Origin: a virus | DNA: 43,870 nt | Direction: 5' to 3' (one strand) | Virus record (IMG/VR): IMGVR_UViG_3300045950_000304 | Span: 1-43,870 of that record | In this document: positions 8,499 to 16,674 of the stretch, piece by piece | How the letters are laid out: each line of letters opens with the position of its first letter | How positions within the stretch are numbered: position 1 is the stretch's first letter | Position numbers and translations under genes: made by a program | The notes under the pieces: model-generated | The model's input: the letters and a program-made list of their open reading frames with translations, nothing else | What the model was told of the DNA's origin: nothing | Database searches by the model: none

Positions 8499-8965
8499 GC
8501 GTTCACCTCCACCCGCGTGTAGCCGCCCTGGTTGTGAGTTGATCCTAGAAAGGCCTGCCGACGAGGATTCTCGGTGCGGTACTGGATGTGGATGCAGTCG
8601 TCGATCTCGGTGTCGGAGCGCTTGCCGCGCTCGAAGATCACCTTGTCGAACACCAAGCCGCTCTCTTCACAGAGCCACTTGAATAACTGCTCCAGTGGGA
8701 TACCTGTCACCTGGATGTCGGCGGCGCACCGTGTGGCGGTGGCGCAGTGATAGCTGTCGCCTGCGCCGGCGACCAGGCGGTTGACCTCGGGCGACCGATA
8801 GCCGCTCGTGATCCGCACGGGGCGGCCCACGTGCGCTCGCACTGGTTCCAGGATGTTTTCGCAGAACTCCCGCAGTAGAGGGATGACCTCGGCGGGCGGC
8901 TCGTTCGGTAGGCCACGGGAATTGCGCGTGAGCTCTTCGAGTGCGAAGTGCTCGCTCAGTTGCAT
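8495..8965 (-). CDS. Endolysin, peptidase M15 family (D-Ala-D-Ala type)
   Basis: A 156-residue peptidoglycan peptidase expected to cut cross-bridges at lysis. From ATG 8965 it shows the M15_3 features: LSEHFALEELTRN at the N-terminus, ITSGYRSPEVNRLV at residues 52-65, S71-x-H73 and D83 as zinc ligands with Ala81/82 before the Asp, and a late IHIQY with H126 as the third ligand. The interval from H73 to D83 is three residues longer than in the usual SxHxxGxAxD motif and contains Cys74 and Cys80, an unusual variation. There is no signal peptide, so release would need a holin or a similar pore. It sits between two structural genes in the tail block, not in a separate lysis cassette, and is coupled to the membrane protein that follows. 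Confidence 0.88.
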   Translation of the reverse strand: MQLSEHFALEELTRNSRGLPNEPPAEVIPLLREFCENILEPVRAHVGRPVRITSGYRSPEVNRLVAGAGDSYHCATATRCAADIQVTGIPLEQLFKWLCEESGLVFDKVIFERGKRSDTEIDDCIHIQYRTENPRRQAFLGSTHNQGGYTRVEVNA

Positions 8966-8968
8966 GAA

Positions 8969-9370
8969 CTAAACAACCTCCACCAGTGAGATTTCGACAT
9001 CTGCACGCGCGAGCCCGACCGACTGCTCCCAAGCGCCTTCGAAGCGCACCGTGTAACGGCCCTGCGTCGCAGTGCCGGTTGGGTCGTAAGAGAACTTCGG
9101 GATGGCCTCGAAGGGGTCGTAGAAGTAGAACGGCTCGTGCGGGCCCTTGCGGGCGTCGTAGAAGTCTCGGAGTTGCTGAAGAAGCGCCGGCGTCAGGCGC
9201 TTACCCAGCCGCCAGCGTTTGCGACTGGTCGAAACGAGCAGGCCACGCTGCCATTCGCCGTTGCGATACTCGTTCTCCAGCAGGGCGTACTCTCGCGAGT
9301 GCGCGAACGCGCGGCAAAGACTCTGTGGCAGCACGGTCCCTGGCGTGGCACTTTGCACGGAGTTTGGCAT
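8969..9370 (-). CDS. Minor tail protein (DUF2460 / gpM-like)
   Basis: A 133-residue protein from ATG 9370. The central pattern LLQQLRDFYDARKGPHEPFYFYDPFE, followed by a beta-rich C-terminal half ending DVEISLVEVV, is the one seen in phage minor tail proteins of the DUF2460 or lambda gpM-like type, which sit at the distal end of the tail below the tape measure. In lambda-like order this gene would directly follow the tape measure gene; here the GAF/HAD cargo genes have been placed between the two. It is followed three bases later by the endolysin gene. Assignment rests on pattern recall and position. Confidence 0.78.
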   Translation of the reverse strand: MPNSVQSATPGTVLPQSLCRAFAHSREYALLENEYRNGEWQRGLLVSTSRKRWRLGKRLTPALLQQLRDFYDARKGPHEPFYFYDPFEAIPKFSYDPTGTATQGRYTVRFEGAWEQSVGLARADVEISLVEVV

Positions 9371-9573
9371 CGAGACTTAGCCATTGATGCGGTTCGCTAT
9401 TTACGAGGAGCCACGCAGCCAAAGCTCAAGAGCTCCCCTCACCCTGGTAGACAGAGGCAGATAGCTGGAAATGTTTGAATGTCCTGGATCACTCTCTCGG
9501 AGGATGAGGAGTATGAATGAATGGGCGCTGGTTTGACCGGACATTCGATGACTTACAGAGTTGCCAAAGGAAC

Positions 9574-10452
9574 CTACTCAGTAGCCAGCCCGCAGTGGGG
9601 AAGAAGCTCGTCGAAAGACTCGATGATCTTCTCCGGCGGTGCTTCCACTATCTCCTTCCGCAGGCGTTCTTCCTCCGCGACCTCAGCTTCGGTCCAGTAC
9701 GTTATTTCTAGGAGTTCTTTATAGAGGTCGCTTGGGCGATGGCTACCATATCGGGCCCACACACCGTTGATCTGCGCCCTCCGCGCAAGTAAGATGTCCC
9801 GTGATAGGCTATCGCCAACATAAAGGCTCTCCTCCCGCGGTACTCCGAAGGCCTCGAAGACCGGAACGAGAGTCGCTGGATCTGGTTTACGGATTCCCGC
9901 CGAGGATTCTAGAAGCATACAACGTGACTCGACGGCCTCGTTGGATCTGCGACGCACAGACGTGGCGTTGAGGTGAGGAGGGATCCCGTGATCGCGAGGG
10001 GCGCAGATGGCGGAGATCAAGCCATCCACATCGAGCTGCCGTAGTCGGCGGCTCACGTAGCTCATCATGGAATCACTGTGCGCGACCACAATCACACCGG
10101 CTTGCCGTAGACGCTCAAGGCTTTCCCTGACACCCGGGTAGAGCTTAAGATTCCTCTTGCGCGTCAAGCGGAAGGCATGCACTGCGGAATCGTACTTCCT
10201 AAGTCGATCCTCCGGGGAGAGGCCCTCGTCAATACTGTTTAGAACGTCAAGTTCCTCGACTGCAAAGGCGTATTCAGTTGTGCCGTGAGCCTGGTACACC
10301 TTCCGAAATGACCGTTTTAGGCTTCCGGTGTCTAAGCCACTAATTCGCTGGATCTCTTGAACCATCGCCAGAAAACTCGGAATGAAGAAGGCGAGCCAGT
10401 CGTAAAGCGTGTTGTCTATGTCGGTGATCACCAACCGCACTGAAGGCTTCAC
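9574..10452 (-). CDS. HAD-superfamily hydrolase (cargo gene)
   Basis: A 292-residue soluble phosphatase-like protein, GTG start at 10452 three bases after the upstream stop, with GGAG placed upstream. All four HAD motifs are present: D11-I-D13 in TDIDNTLYD (nucleophile and acid/base), Ser126 in VVAHSDS (motif II), K189 in RKPDP (motif III) and D214/D219 in VGDSLSRD (motif IV), so it should be active. The cap domain lies between residues 20 and 105. Substrate cannot be told from sequence; the family includes nucleotidases and phosphoglycolate-type phosphatases. It has no counterpart in lambda-like tail operons and is paired with a two-TM GAF-like gene, suggesting a functional pair, possibly for superinfection exclusion or host signalling. 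The base composition is less GC-rich than that of the tail genes around it. Confidence 0.88.
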   Translation of the reverse strand: MKPSVRLVITDIDNTLYDWLAFFIPSFLAMVQEIQRISGLDTGSLKRSFRKVYQAHGTTEYAFAVEELDVLNSIDEGLSPEDRLRKYDSAVHAFRLTRKRNLKLYPGVRESLERLRQAGVIVVAHSDSMMSYVSRRLRQLDVDGLISAICAPRDHGIPPHLNATSVRRRSNEAVESRCMLLESSAGIRKPDPATLVPVFEAFGVPREESLYVGDSLSRDILLARRAQINGVWARYGSHRPSDLYKELLEITYWTEAEVAEEERLRKEIVEAPPEKIIESFDELLPHCGLATE

Positions 10453-10455
10453 GGC

Positions 10456-11196
10456 CTAGACACTCCGAAGGGCCTCTTCAAGTTGGGCGAGAAAGATATC
10501 GCGAATCAACTGATGGCAGGTTTCGCACCCGCCTTTTTGGAAGCGTTGCGGATCACTAGAATCGATGAAGAGAACTGCCCGGGCGTTAGGCCCCTCCTGA
10601 CCTATCGGGTAAGCCATGAACGAGTGCCGCCCAGGAGTCACGCTCGCCAGTTCCGACCGATCAAAGCCCCAGCGTTGGTTCATGGCTTTTCGCCAGCATT
10701 CGTCAGGCTTTGACTCGAGGTCCCCCTGTGTCACGACTTCCAGGACCGACCAGCAAAGCGGTTGCCTCGTCTTGAACACCTGACCGACGATGCCGTGGCT
10801 AAATGTGAACACACGTCCACTTGCCGCCGAGTCCCTAGAAGGGTAGTAATCAGTGAGTTGTTCGTACAATTGCCGTCGGTTGCTTTTCAGGATGTGTAGG
10901 GTCAGCCGCTCCTTGTCAGTGAGCTCCAACACCCGATGGATTACGGGCAGCATGGAGGACAGTAGCTTGGCTGCTGCATACCGCCCCGGGGTGAGTCCTG
11001 TTAGGACGATGAAAAAAACTAAGACAAGGGAACCAAGCCCATAGGCCACGCGCCATGGCTGATTCGGCTGCAGAGCAAGACTGACCGTTGCAGACGCCAG
11101 CGTCGAGAGCAGTGCAAGGGCCACTGCACGGTTGCGTGAAAGTACGCCGAGGAGCCAAGTCTGGGTAAAGCGGACCAGGTCTCGTATTGCTCCCAT
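10456..11196 (-). CDS. Two-TM membrane protein with GAF-like domain (cargo gene)
   Basis: A 246-residue protein from ATG 11196; a TTG at 11235 would add 13 residues without a better ribosome site. Residues 24-42 and 49-69 are hydrophobic and form a helical hairpin, leaving a cytoplasmic domain from about residue 75. That domain shows a GAF-like outline: a helix (MLPVIHRVLELTDKERLTLHIL), then VFTFSHGIVGQVFKTRQPLCWSVLE, then RHSFMAYPIGQ...ARAVLFIDSSDPQRF, the strand arrangement of small-molecule sensors. It ends with GCETCHQLIRDIFLAQLEE. It is followed three bases later by the HAD hydrolase. The combination of a membrane hairpin, a sensor domain and a phosphatase suggests a two-protein signalling or defence unit carried as cargo. 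The GAF call is based on pattern, not on a search. Confidence 0.8.
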   Translation of the reverse strand: MGAIRDLVRFTQTWLLGVLSRNRAVALALLSTLASATVSLALQPNQPWRVAYGLGSLVLVFFIVLTGLTPGRYAAAKLLSSMLPVIHRVLELTDKERLTLHILKSNRRQLYEQLTDYYPSRDSAASGRVFTFSHGIVGQVFKTRQPLCWSVLEVVTQGDLESKPDECWRKAMNQRWGFDRSELASVTPGRHSFMAYPIGQEGPNARAVLFIDSSDPQRFQKGGCETCHQLIRDIFLAQLEEALRSV

Positions 11197-11334
11197 CACG
11201 ACTTCATGAGAACATGTTTGGCCTTTGGCACGCAAGCGTCTGTCGTAGGATCACCATTCCAAGGGTCAGCTAACGCATCTCGGTTTTCTGCTTAGTATCG
11301 CTTCGGAGCCAGAACAACTTTGTATGCTGTTGGT

Positions 11335-14300
11335 CTAGCTTGTCAGGGTGCCTGGGCTCAAATGCAGGCTCAGCAGTTCGCGTCGCCCAGCGTTGGCTTT
11401 GGTTGCGGAAACGGCCGCAGCCTGCACAACACGTGGGTTCTCGGCAATGGCCTGAACAGCTTCGCCTCGCAGCAAGGCTGTCGTTGCAGGCCCGTCGAGC
11501 TTGATCACGATTGGCGCTGCGTTCTGTATCGCACCGGCACCGATCCGATCCAGTCCGATGGTTGGCAGCCCGGCGAACGCCGGACCGCCATTCGAAAACG
11601 CCCCTTGCTGGAAGAGCGCGCCGCCCGATTGCGCAAGTGATACTGGCCGGAGCGTGGCGGGCAGGCCAACGGGCTTCTGCCCGGTCGAGAGCGCATACAA
11701 CTCGACCAGGTCGCGTACCTGTGGGCTGCGGATGGCGACATCCAGATTCCCGCCGAAGGCCTGTTTCGCAGTGTCCACAACCTGGCGCAGAACTCCCTTG
11801 TCGGAGATATCTACGCCGTAGACCGCCTTGATCTTCTCCCGCGCCTTCTCCTGTGCGCCTTTGACAAACAGGCGAACGATGCCTGCGACAGCACCCGCTC
11901 CCGCTCCGATGGCCGCGCCCAGCGGTCCGCCGTACTTGAATCCGATCAACGCGCCGCCAGCGGTGGTCATCGCCAGTCCCGACAACCCGCCACGCCGCAA
12001 GCCGGCCAAGGCCAACAGTCCGCCGCCCAGGGCGGCAGCGGGCGAGTGCAAGACGGAAGAGAGTCGCTGGACAAGCGTGGCGGCCTGCCATGTCGTGGCC
12101 ACACCCGGCCCCAACTGAACGCTGTCGCCGATCCCGAAGAACTCCTTCAGGCCCGGAAGAAAGCCGGCAAAGCCCGCTGGCGAGAAGCCGCCGGACCGCG
12201 TCGATCCCGTGACACCTGGAATGCTTGCGTTTGGGTTGAACGGAGGCGTAGTGATCCGGCCGACGCCACCGAACACCGGCACAGCGCCGATTCCCAGGAC
12301 GCCGCCCAGCCTGCCAAGCGCACCACCTCCAACACCCCCCTGGGCGAAGCTGACTCTTGCCCCAGTGAAGAGCTGAGTGAGCAAAACGGCCACGCGCGAT
12401 GTCACGACCTCTTTGATGGCTGTCAGCAGAGCTGTCTTGAGGGCGTTGCCGATCGCGCCGAAGACCGATTGCGACTTTGTCAGCAGTGCGTCGAACACGC
12501 CGCCCGCCTGTTGCTTGAGCGAGTCGAAGATCTGCCGGTATTGGTCGCGGACCATCTGCGTCTGCCGGATCGTAGCGTTCTCTCTTGCCGCCGTGATCGC
12601 AGCATCCGTCTGCTCCGACATTTGCCGCCGGATTTCCTCGCGCTGGCCAGCAAGCTCGGTGATCCGTGCATTGACCCGCTCGGCCTCGAAGCCCAGCCTC
12701 TCCATCCGCAGGCGTTCGTCGAACAGGATGCGGTCGGTTTCAAATTCGAACAGCCGCATCTTGATCTCATGGACCCTCTGAAGATAGGCAACCTCGATCT
12801 CCATCTTGCGCTGTTCGACGCCAAGCTTCTGCCGCAGCGTTTGGGCGTCGCCGGCTTCGAGCGCTCGCAGTTGGGCGTCCCGAGCGATCCCGGCCCGTTG
12901 CTCTTCGAAGCCGTAAACCTTCTCAATGTGCTCAAGGTTGCCGGCCGCCGCCTGCCGCTGGTAGTCCAGTCGCTTCTGAAACAGGTCGGTCTCGAACTCG
13001 AGCCGGCGCTCGTAGGCGTCGCGTGCCTGCCTCAGCAGGTCGTCGCTTTCTTCCTTGGCCACGGCGCGCAGCTTCACCTGGAGGGCACGCTCCACGTTTA
13101 GCCGCGTTTCGGTTAGCATCTGGAATCGGTGCTCGACGCCCCGCTCGTCCACCACGGTCGTGAGCTTGTCGATCTCCTTCTGGACCTCCAGCAACGCTTT
13201 GGCTGGTCCCTTGACGGCCGACTCCTGGGCCGAGAGCAAGAACTCCCGCGACGCGCGCACTCCCTGGAGCTGGCTCTTCTGGATGTCCTTCGCCAGCTCC
13301 TCGGCCTGGCGCTTGCGCACCTCGCGCAACTCCTGCTCGTTGACCACCTTGAGCCGCACACCGAAACTCTCGGCGTCGAGGTTCAGGAACCCTTCCGCAC
13401 CGGCCTTGGCGCCGACAAAAGCGCGCCGGATCTGGTCCACGGTGAAGCCCATCTTCTGGAGATCATCCAGGTTCTTGCCCTGGTTCGAGACCAAGTCGAG
13501 AATCCGGGCCGCCTCGGCCGCAGTCTTGTTCTGCGCGAACAGCTGCTCTTCGAGTTCCTGGGAGCGCCGCTGCATCTCGTAGAACGCCGTCCCGGCGATG
13601 GTTGCGCCGATGGCGATCAGTGTGATCGGGTTGCGCGCCATAGCCAGCGTCAGGGCATCGACGGCGACCTTGGCCCCGGTCACCCAGGTGATGAACTGCC
13701 CAATGGCGAGCCCGACGGCCGCGGCTCCGATGGCTTTGGCAAACAGGGAGATGGCATCGGCGTTCTCCCTGGCCCACTTGGCCAGCTCCGTCAGGCCCGA
13801 GATCAGCTTTCGCAGCTCGGGGAGGAACTGTTGGCCGATGGCGGCCTTCGCCTCCTCGATAAACCGTTCAAGCGAGGTGATCTGCTTGCCGACGGTACCG
13901 AGCGAGGCTTCGTAGGCCCCGGCAATCTTGGGCGCTTCGGCGAGGACTCGCTGGAGGGCGAGGTTCTTCCGCTCGAGGTCCGTGAGGTCACGCCCCAGCC
14001 GCTGCCGCGCGCGAGTGAAGGCCTGCTCGAACTGGACGTTGATCCCGTAGGTCCGCAGCACTTCGATTTGCTGCGTGGTGATCCCGTGGATGATCCCTTC
14101 GAGCGCCTGGCTCGAGTTCTGGCCGGCGACCACGGCGGCGTCCTGGGCCAAGCGGGCCAGATCGGTCGCCTTCGACAGGTCCAGTTGCGCCGCGATCATC
14201 TTGTTAACCGTGTCACGGCTGGCCTGGGTGGTGATGCCAAGGGCTTTGATCCGGTCCACCAGGCGCTCGATAGCGTCGCCGTTGTAACTGTTTGCGCGCG

Positions 14301-14604
14301 CCAATTGTTGGTTCACCACCGCCAAGGTTTCGTTGCGCGCCGCGAGCCTGGCCGCCTCGAGTGTGTACTCCTTGACCCAACCGACGACCTTCTCGAAGGC
14401 ATGTGCAAGCACCGTGCCTGCGGCCGCGCCTCTTGCCACGCTCGCCGTCAGACCGTCGATGCCTTGCGAGGCACCACGCGCGGCAGACACGGCGGTCGAT
14501 TCCAGGCTCGACAGGCTCGCGTTGACGCTCTTGATCGAGTTGTTGGCATTGTCAGCCTCGACCTGGATGACGAGTTGGAGTGTGTTTGGGTTCGCCGTCG
14601 GCAC
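11335..14604 (-). CDS. Tail tape measure protein
   Basis: A 1089-residue protein that sets tail length and is expected to be threaded through the tail tube. The GTG start at 14604 is preceded by AGGA eight bases upstream. Residues 1-280 are helical with a typical tape-measure start (LQLVIQVEADNANNSIKSV). Residues 288-342 are strongly hydrophobic (AIGAAAVGLAIGQFITWVTG, then NPITLIAIGATIAGTAFYEM) and likely insert in the host membrane at DNA entry. A long charged coiled coil runs from about 345 to 690 (many QRRSQELEEQL and RLEFETDLFQKRLDYQRQ segments), and a Gly-rich region follows with another small hydrophobic stretch near 900. It is the longest complete gene here, as in other siphoviruses. 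It follows the G/GT genes, though with an inserted cargo pair between them. Confidence 0.92.
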   Translation of the reverse strand: MPTANPNTLQLVIQVEADNANNSIKSVNASLSSLESTAVSAARGASQGIDGLTASVARGAAAGTVLAHAFEKVVGWVKEYTLEAARLAARNETLAVVNQQLARANSYNGDAIERLVDRIKALGITTQASRDTVNKMIAAQLDLSKATDLARLAQDAAVVAGQNSSQALEGIIHGITTQQIEVLRTYGINVQFEQAFTRARQRLGRDLTDLERKNLALQRVLAEAPKIAGAYEASLGTVGKQITSLERFIEEAKAAIGQQFLPELRKLISGLTELAKWARENADAISLFAKAIGAAAVGLAIGQFITWVTGAKVAVDALTLAMARNPITLIAIGATIAGTAFYEMQRRSQELEEQLFAQNKTAAEAARILDLVSNQGKNLDDLQKMGFTVDQIRRAFVGAKAGAEGFLNLDAESFGVRLKVVNEQELREVRKRQAEELAKDIQKSQLQGVRASREFLLSAQESAVKGPAKALLEVQKEIDKLTTVVDERGVEHRFQMLTETRLNVERALQVKLRAVAKEESDDLLRQARDAYERRLEFETDLFQKRLDYQRQAAAGNLEHIEKVYGFEEQRAGIARDAQLRALEAGDAQTLRQKLGVEQRKMEIEVAYLQRVHEIKMRLFEFETDRILFDERLRMERLGFEAERVNARITELAGQREEIRRQMSEQTDAAITAARENATIRQTQMVRDQYRQIFDSLKQQAGGVFDALLTKSQSVFGAIGNALKTALLTAIKEVVTSRVAVLLTQLFTGARVSFAQGGVGGGALGRLGGVLGIGAVPVFGGVGRITTPPFNPNASIPGVTGSTRSGGFSPAGFAGFLPGLKEFFGIGDSVQLGPGVATTWQAATLVQRLSSVLHSPAAALGGGLLALAGLRRGGLSGLAMTTAGGALIGFKYGGPLGAAIGAGAGAVAGIVRLFVKGAQEKAREKIKAVYGVDISDKGVLRQVVDTAKQAFGGNLDVAIRSPQVRDLVELYALSTGQKPVGLPATLRPVSLAQSGGALFQQGAFSNGGPAFAGLPTIGLDRIGAGAIQNAAPIVIKLDGPATTALLRGEAVQAIAENPRVVQAAAVSATKANAGRRELLSLHLSPGTLTS

Positions 14605-14798
14605 GGAAAGTTCCTATGCCCTCAGTTTCCAGTTTGCAGCGACTAGGTGTTCCGACTGTTCGCCTGGTTGTGCATTGATTGGCCGGGCGCGATGGACAGC
14701 AAGTTGGCCCATTACACTCACAGTCGGCTTTACCTGTGTCGGCAAGCTCATGCTTGCGCCACGTCGTTGCGGATGAGGTGGCCGTACTGATCCGTCAA

Positions 14799-15917
14799 CT
14801 AGAAAACTTTGGAGTGACGGAATGGTATGACTTCTGTTTGCTTCCCCTTAGGCGCTGGAACAGGGACGCCAGTCACGTCTCGGAACGTTTCGGGTGTGAA
14901 TTTGAGGTTGCAGCACAGGGCCTCCAGCGTTACATCGGCCTTGGTTCCAAGCGCGCCCAGCGCTGTTACCAGCAACTCTGGCTCCTGAAACGAAGGTTCG
15001 TTCGGTTCGCCCTTAGTCCACCCTTTCGCAGACATGTACTTGAATGCTTGGCGATAACCGACTGCATCGAGCAGCCTGAGGTCATAAGCCCGTCTGATGA
15101 TTGCGGCTGCGCTCGCTTGCCACCGACCCTTCAGGTCGAAGATATGCTTCCACGAGAAGGGTGAGAGGCTGAACTCTCGACCGAATGCCTTACGAGGCAT
15201 CAAGAAGGCGCTGGCGAACCTGTCAGCGGCCGACTCGGTTTCGAGCGTACCCGTGGGAACGTCCCGATGCATCACGAGATGAGCGCATTCATGAGCGATG
15301 TCGAAGTTCCATCGCGATGTGCTCTGCATCGACTCATTCAAGAAAATGACCGTGGTTCGCCCGTACCTCGAGAAGGCGTCCACCTTCGTGGACCGGACTG
15401 GCTGGCGCACGATAATCACTCCGGCGTGCTCGAGCACCCTGCCTATCTGTAGAATCGGCGCATCCAGACCAAGCTTCCAATGCCTACGGCACTCCTCTGC
15501 CGCCGTTTCGATCTCTTCGGCACCCGACGTCGGGATGTTTGGCACATTGATCTCTGGGAATCTGAAGATCGAACGCAACTGCCTGATGACCATGCCCAGC
15601 AGCGTTGCATGAGCGCGCACCTGGGTCTTGAGCCGCTCTGGAGTGGTCCGGCGATGCCTAAAGCTGCACTGATCTTCGCGGAAGACGTCATCGAGCGAAA
15701 CATAGAAAAAGGCAGGCTCGAACCCCAGGACAGCGCCACATGCTTCGACTAGGTCCCGTGCAGGGCCTCTCTTCTTGCCTGCCTCGCAAAGGGAGATGAG
15801 GGCAGGCGAGGCCGCAACTTTCTCGCCAAGTTCCTTCTGCGTCAAGCCCCGGAACTCACGCGCCAGCTGCAGTCGTTCGCCCCAGAATACGTCGCTTGGA
15901 AACAACGGGCCGCTCAT
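14799..15917 (-). CDS. XRE-family regulator fused to ImmA/IrrE metallopeptidase
   Basis: A 372-residue protein whose ATG at 15917 overlaps the stop of the preceding gene as ATGA. Residues 13-51 form an XRE helix-turn-helix (RLQLAREFRGLTQKELGEKV, then SPALISLCEAGK). Residues 140-250 carry the ImmA/IrrE zinc protease: H209-E210-C211-A212-H213 in the HExxH motif (FDIAHECAHLVMH) and E228 in ETESAADRFASAFLMP as the third ligand. Such fusions are known to cleave repressors or act with toxin-antitoxin or mobile-element switches. Here the gene lies inside the tail operon, where it has no structural reason to be, and it is paired with an unknown gene and preceded by a palindrome array that may be its operator. 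It could be a moron defence unit, an antitoxin-like regulator, or a lysogeny switch. Function beyond the two domains is not established. Confidence 0.9.
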   Translation of the reverse strand: MSGPLFPSDVFWGERLQLAREFRGLTQKELGEKVAASPALISLCEAGKKRGPARDLVEACGAVLGFEPAFFYVSLDDVFREDQCSFRHRRTTPERLKTQVRAHATLLGMVIRQLRSIFRFPEINVPNIPTSGAEEIETAAEECRRHWKLGLDAPILQIGRVLEHAGVIIVRQPVRSTKVDAFSRYGRTTVIFLNESMQSTSRWNFDIAHECAHLVMHRDVPTGTLETESAADRFASAFLMPRKAFGREFSLSPFSWKHIFDLKGRWQASAAAIIRRAYDLRLLDAVGYRQAFKYMSAKGWTKGEPNEPSFQEPELLVTALGALGTKADVTLEALCCNLKFTPETFRDVTGVPVPAPKGKQTEVIPFRHSKVF

Positions 15918-16552
15918 CAGGCTTCTTCTGCTTGACCAGACTTCCCTTGCCTACTCTCTTCGGCAGTCTTCAAAGGCTCAATTGTCGGTGGTGGCAGGTT
16001 GACAGGTTGAACTTGCATTGGAATGACACTACCTGGCTCAACATCGAAGGGAATGGCGAAAGTCTCTGTGATGTTCGACGCGTCGTCCATCTCGACAAAG
16101 CTGACACCGGAGACTTGGCGTGTGCCCCGATCAACTTCGACGGCGAGACGGAGCGTCTTATCCACTGGGGGGAGGCCTTCCATTTGCAGCAACATCTGCC
16201 GATGGTGCAATTCCCCGTAGGTAGTGATGAGATATGGTTCAGGCGGATCGTCGGGCGTTCCCCTGTAGAACCTGAAAGTCACCGAGCCTACCGCGAAACT
16301 GAACCGCAAGAGCTCAGCCTCTGGCAAGATCTTCAGCCATGGGTAACGCGTGGCGGCCAAGCGTATCGCGTGACAGGTCCTCGTGTAGACCCGACAGCCA
16401 AGGCTCCATTCTGTGTCGCCGTTCGCAGGATCGTGGAGCCGAACCGCGTCCCGCCTTACATCACGAATGACGTTCGCAAGAGCAGAAAGGCGGTCGATCG
16501 TGAGATCCGGATACTTGGTCCATGGCTCGAAGTTGTTCATGGACACCAGCAT
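15917..16552 (-). CDS. Unrecognised partner of the ImmA/IrrE protein
   Basis: A 211-residue protein from ATG 16552 (ATG at 16540 is also possible; neither has a clear ribosome site). Residues 5-95 (NFEPWTKYPDLTIDRLSALANVIRDVRRDAVRLH, then GDTEWSLGCRVYTRTCHAIR) are helical, and the central part (residues 85-180) is beta-rich with RFYRGTPDDPPEPYL. The C-terminal 35 residues are Pro/Glu-rich and disordered, ending GQAEEA. No catalytic motif is visible. Its stop codon overlaps the start of the XRE-ImmA/IrrE gene, so the two are made together in fixed order, a layout typical of toxin-antitoxin or protease-substrate pairs. It may be the target or toxin controlled by the protease; this is inference. 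Confidence 0.75.
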   Translation of the reverse strand: MLVSMNNFEPWTKYPDLTIDRLSALANVIRDVRRDAVRLHDPANGDTEWSLGCRVYTRTCHAIRLAATRYPWLKILPEAELLRFSFAVGSVTFRFYRGTPDDPPEPYLITTYGELHHRQMLLQMEGLPPVDKTLRLAVEVDRGTRQVSGVSFVEMDDASNITETFAIPFDVEPGSVIPMQVQPVNLPPPTIEPLKTAEESRQGKSGQAEEA

Positions 16553-16638
16553 ACCATCGCTTCGGACATTGAAGCAAGTAATTTTACACCATGTCCATAA
16601 GTTTACAGCTTGGCGATTATTTACATGTCCGTCAATAG

Positions 16639-16665
16639 TTTACGGACCCGTAAAGAGTTTACGGG
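16639..16665. promoter_or_regulatory. Palindrome array, possible operator of the XRE/ImmA pair
   Basis: Three alternating copies of one half-site: TTTACGG at 16639-16645, CCGTAAA at 16648-16654 and TTTACGGG at 16658-16665. CCCGTAAA-GAG-TTTACGGG (16647-16665) is a perfect 8-3-8 inverted repeat, and TTTACGG-AC-CCGTAAA is a second one sharing the middle copy. More distant TTTACA copies follow near 16583, 16611 and 16620. The site lies 10 bases past the stop of the tail-chaperone frame and upstream of the 15917-16552 gene. There is no T-run after the hairpin, so an operator bound by the XRE protein is favoured over a terminator. Confidence 0.55.
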
Positions 16666-16674
16666 CGGGTTCGT

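Noticed and set aside
13129-14646. 505-codon plus-strand frame opposite the tape measure gene
   Set aside because: Antisense shadow of a helical protein gene; composition is typical of reverse-frame translation.
16647-16665. 8-3-8 palindrome as a terminator of the tail chaperone transcript
   Set aside because: The stem is half AT, the loop is three bases and no T-run follows on the minus strand; neighbouring copies of the half-site favour an operator.
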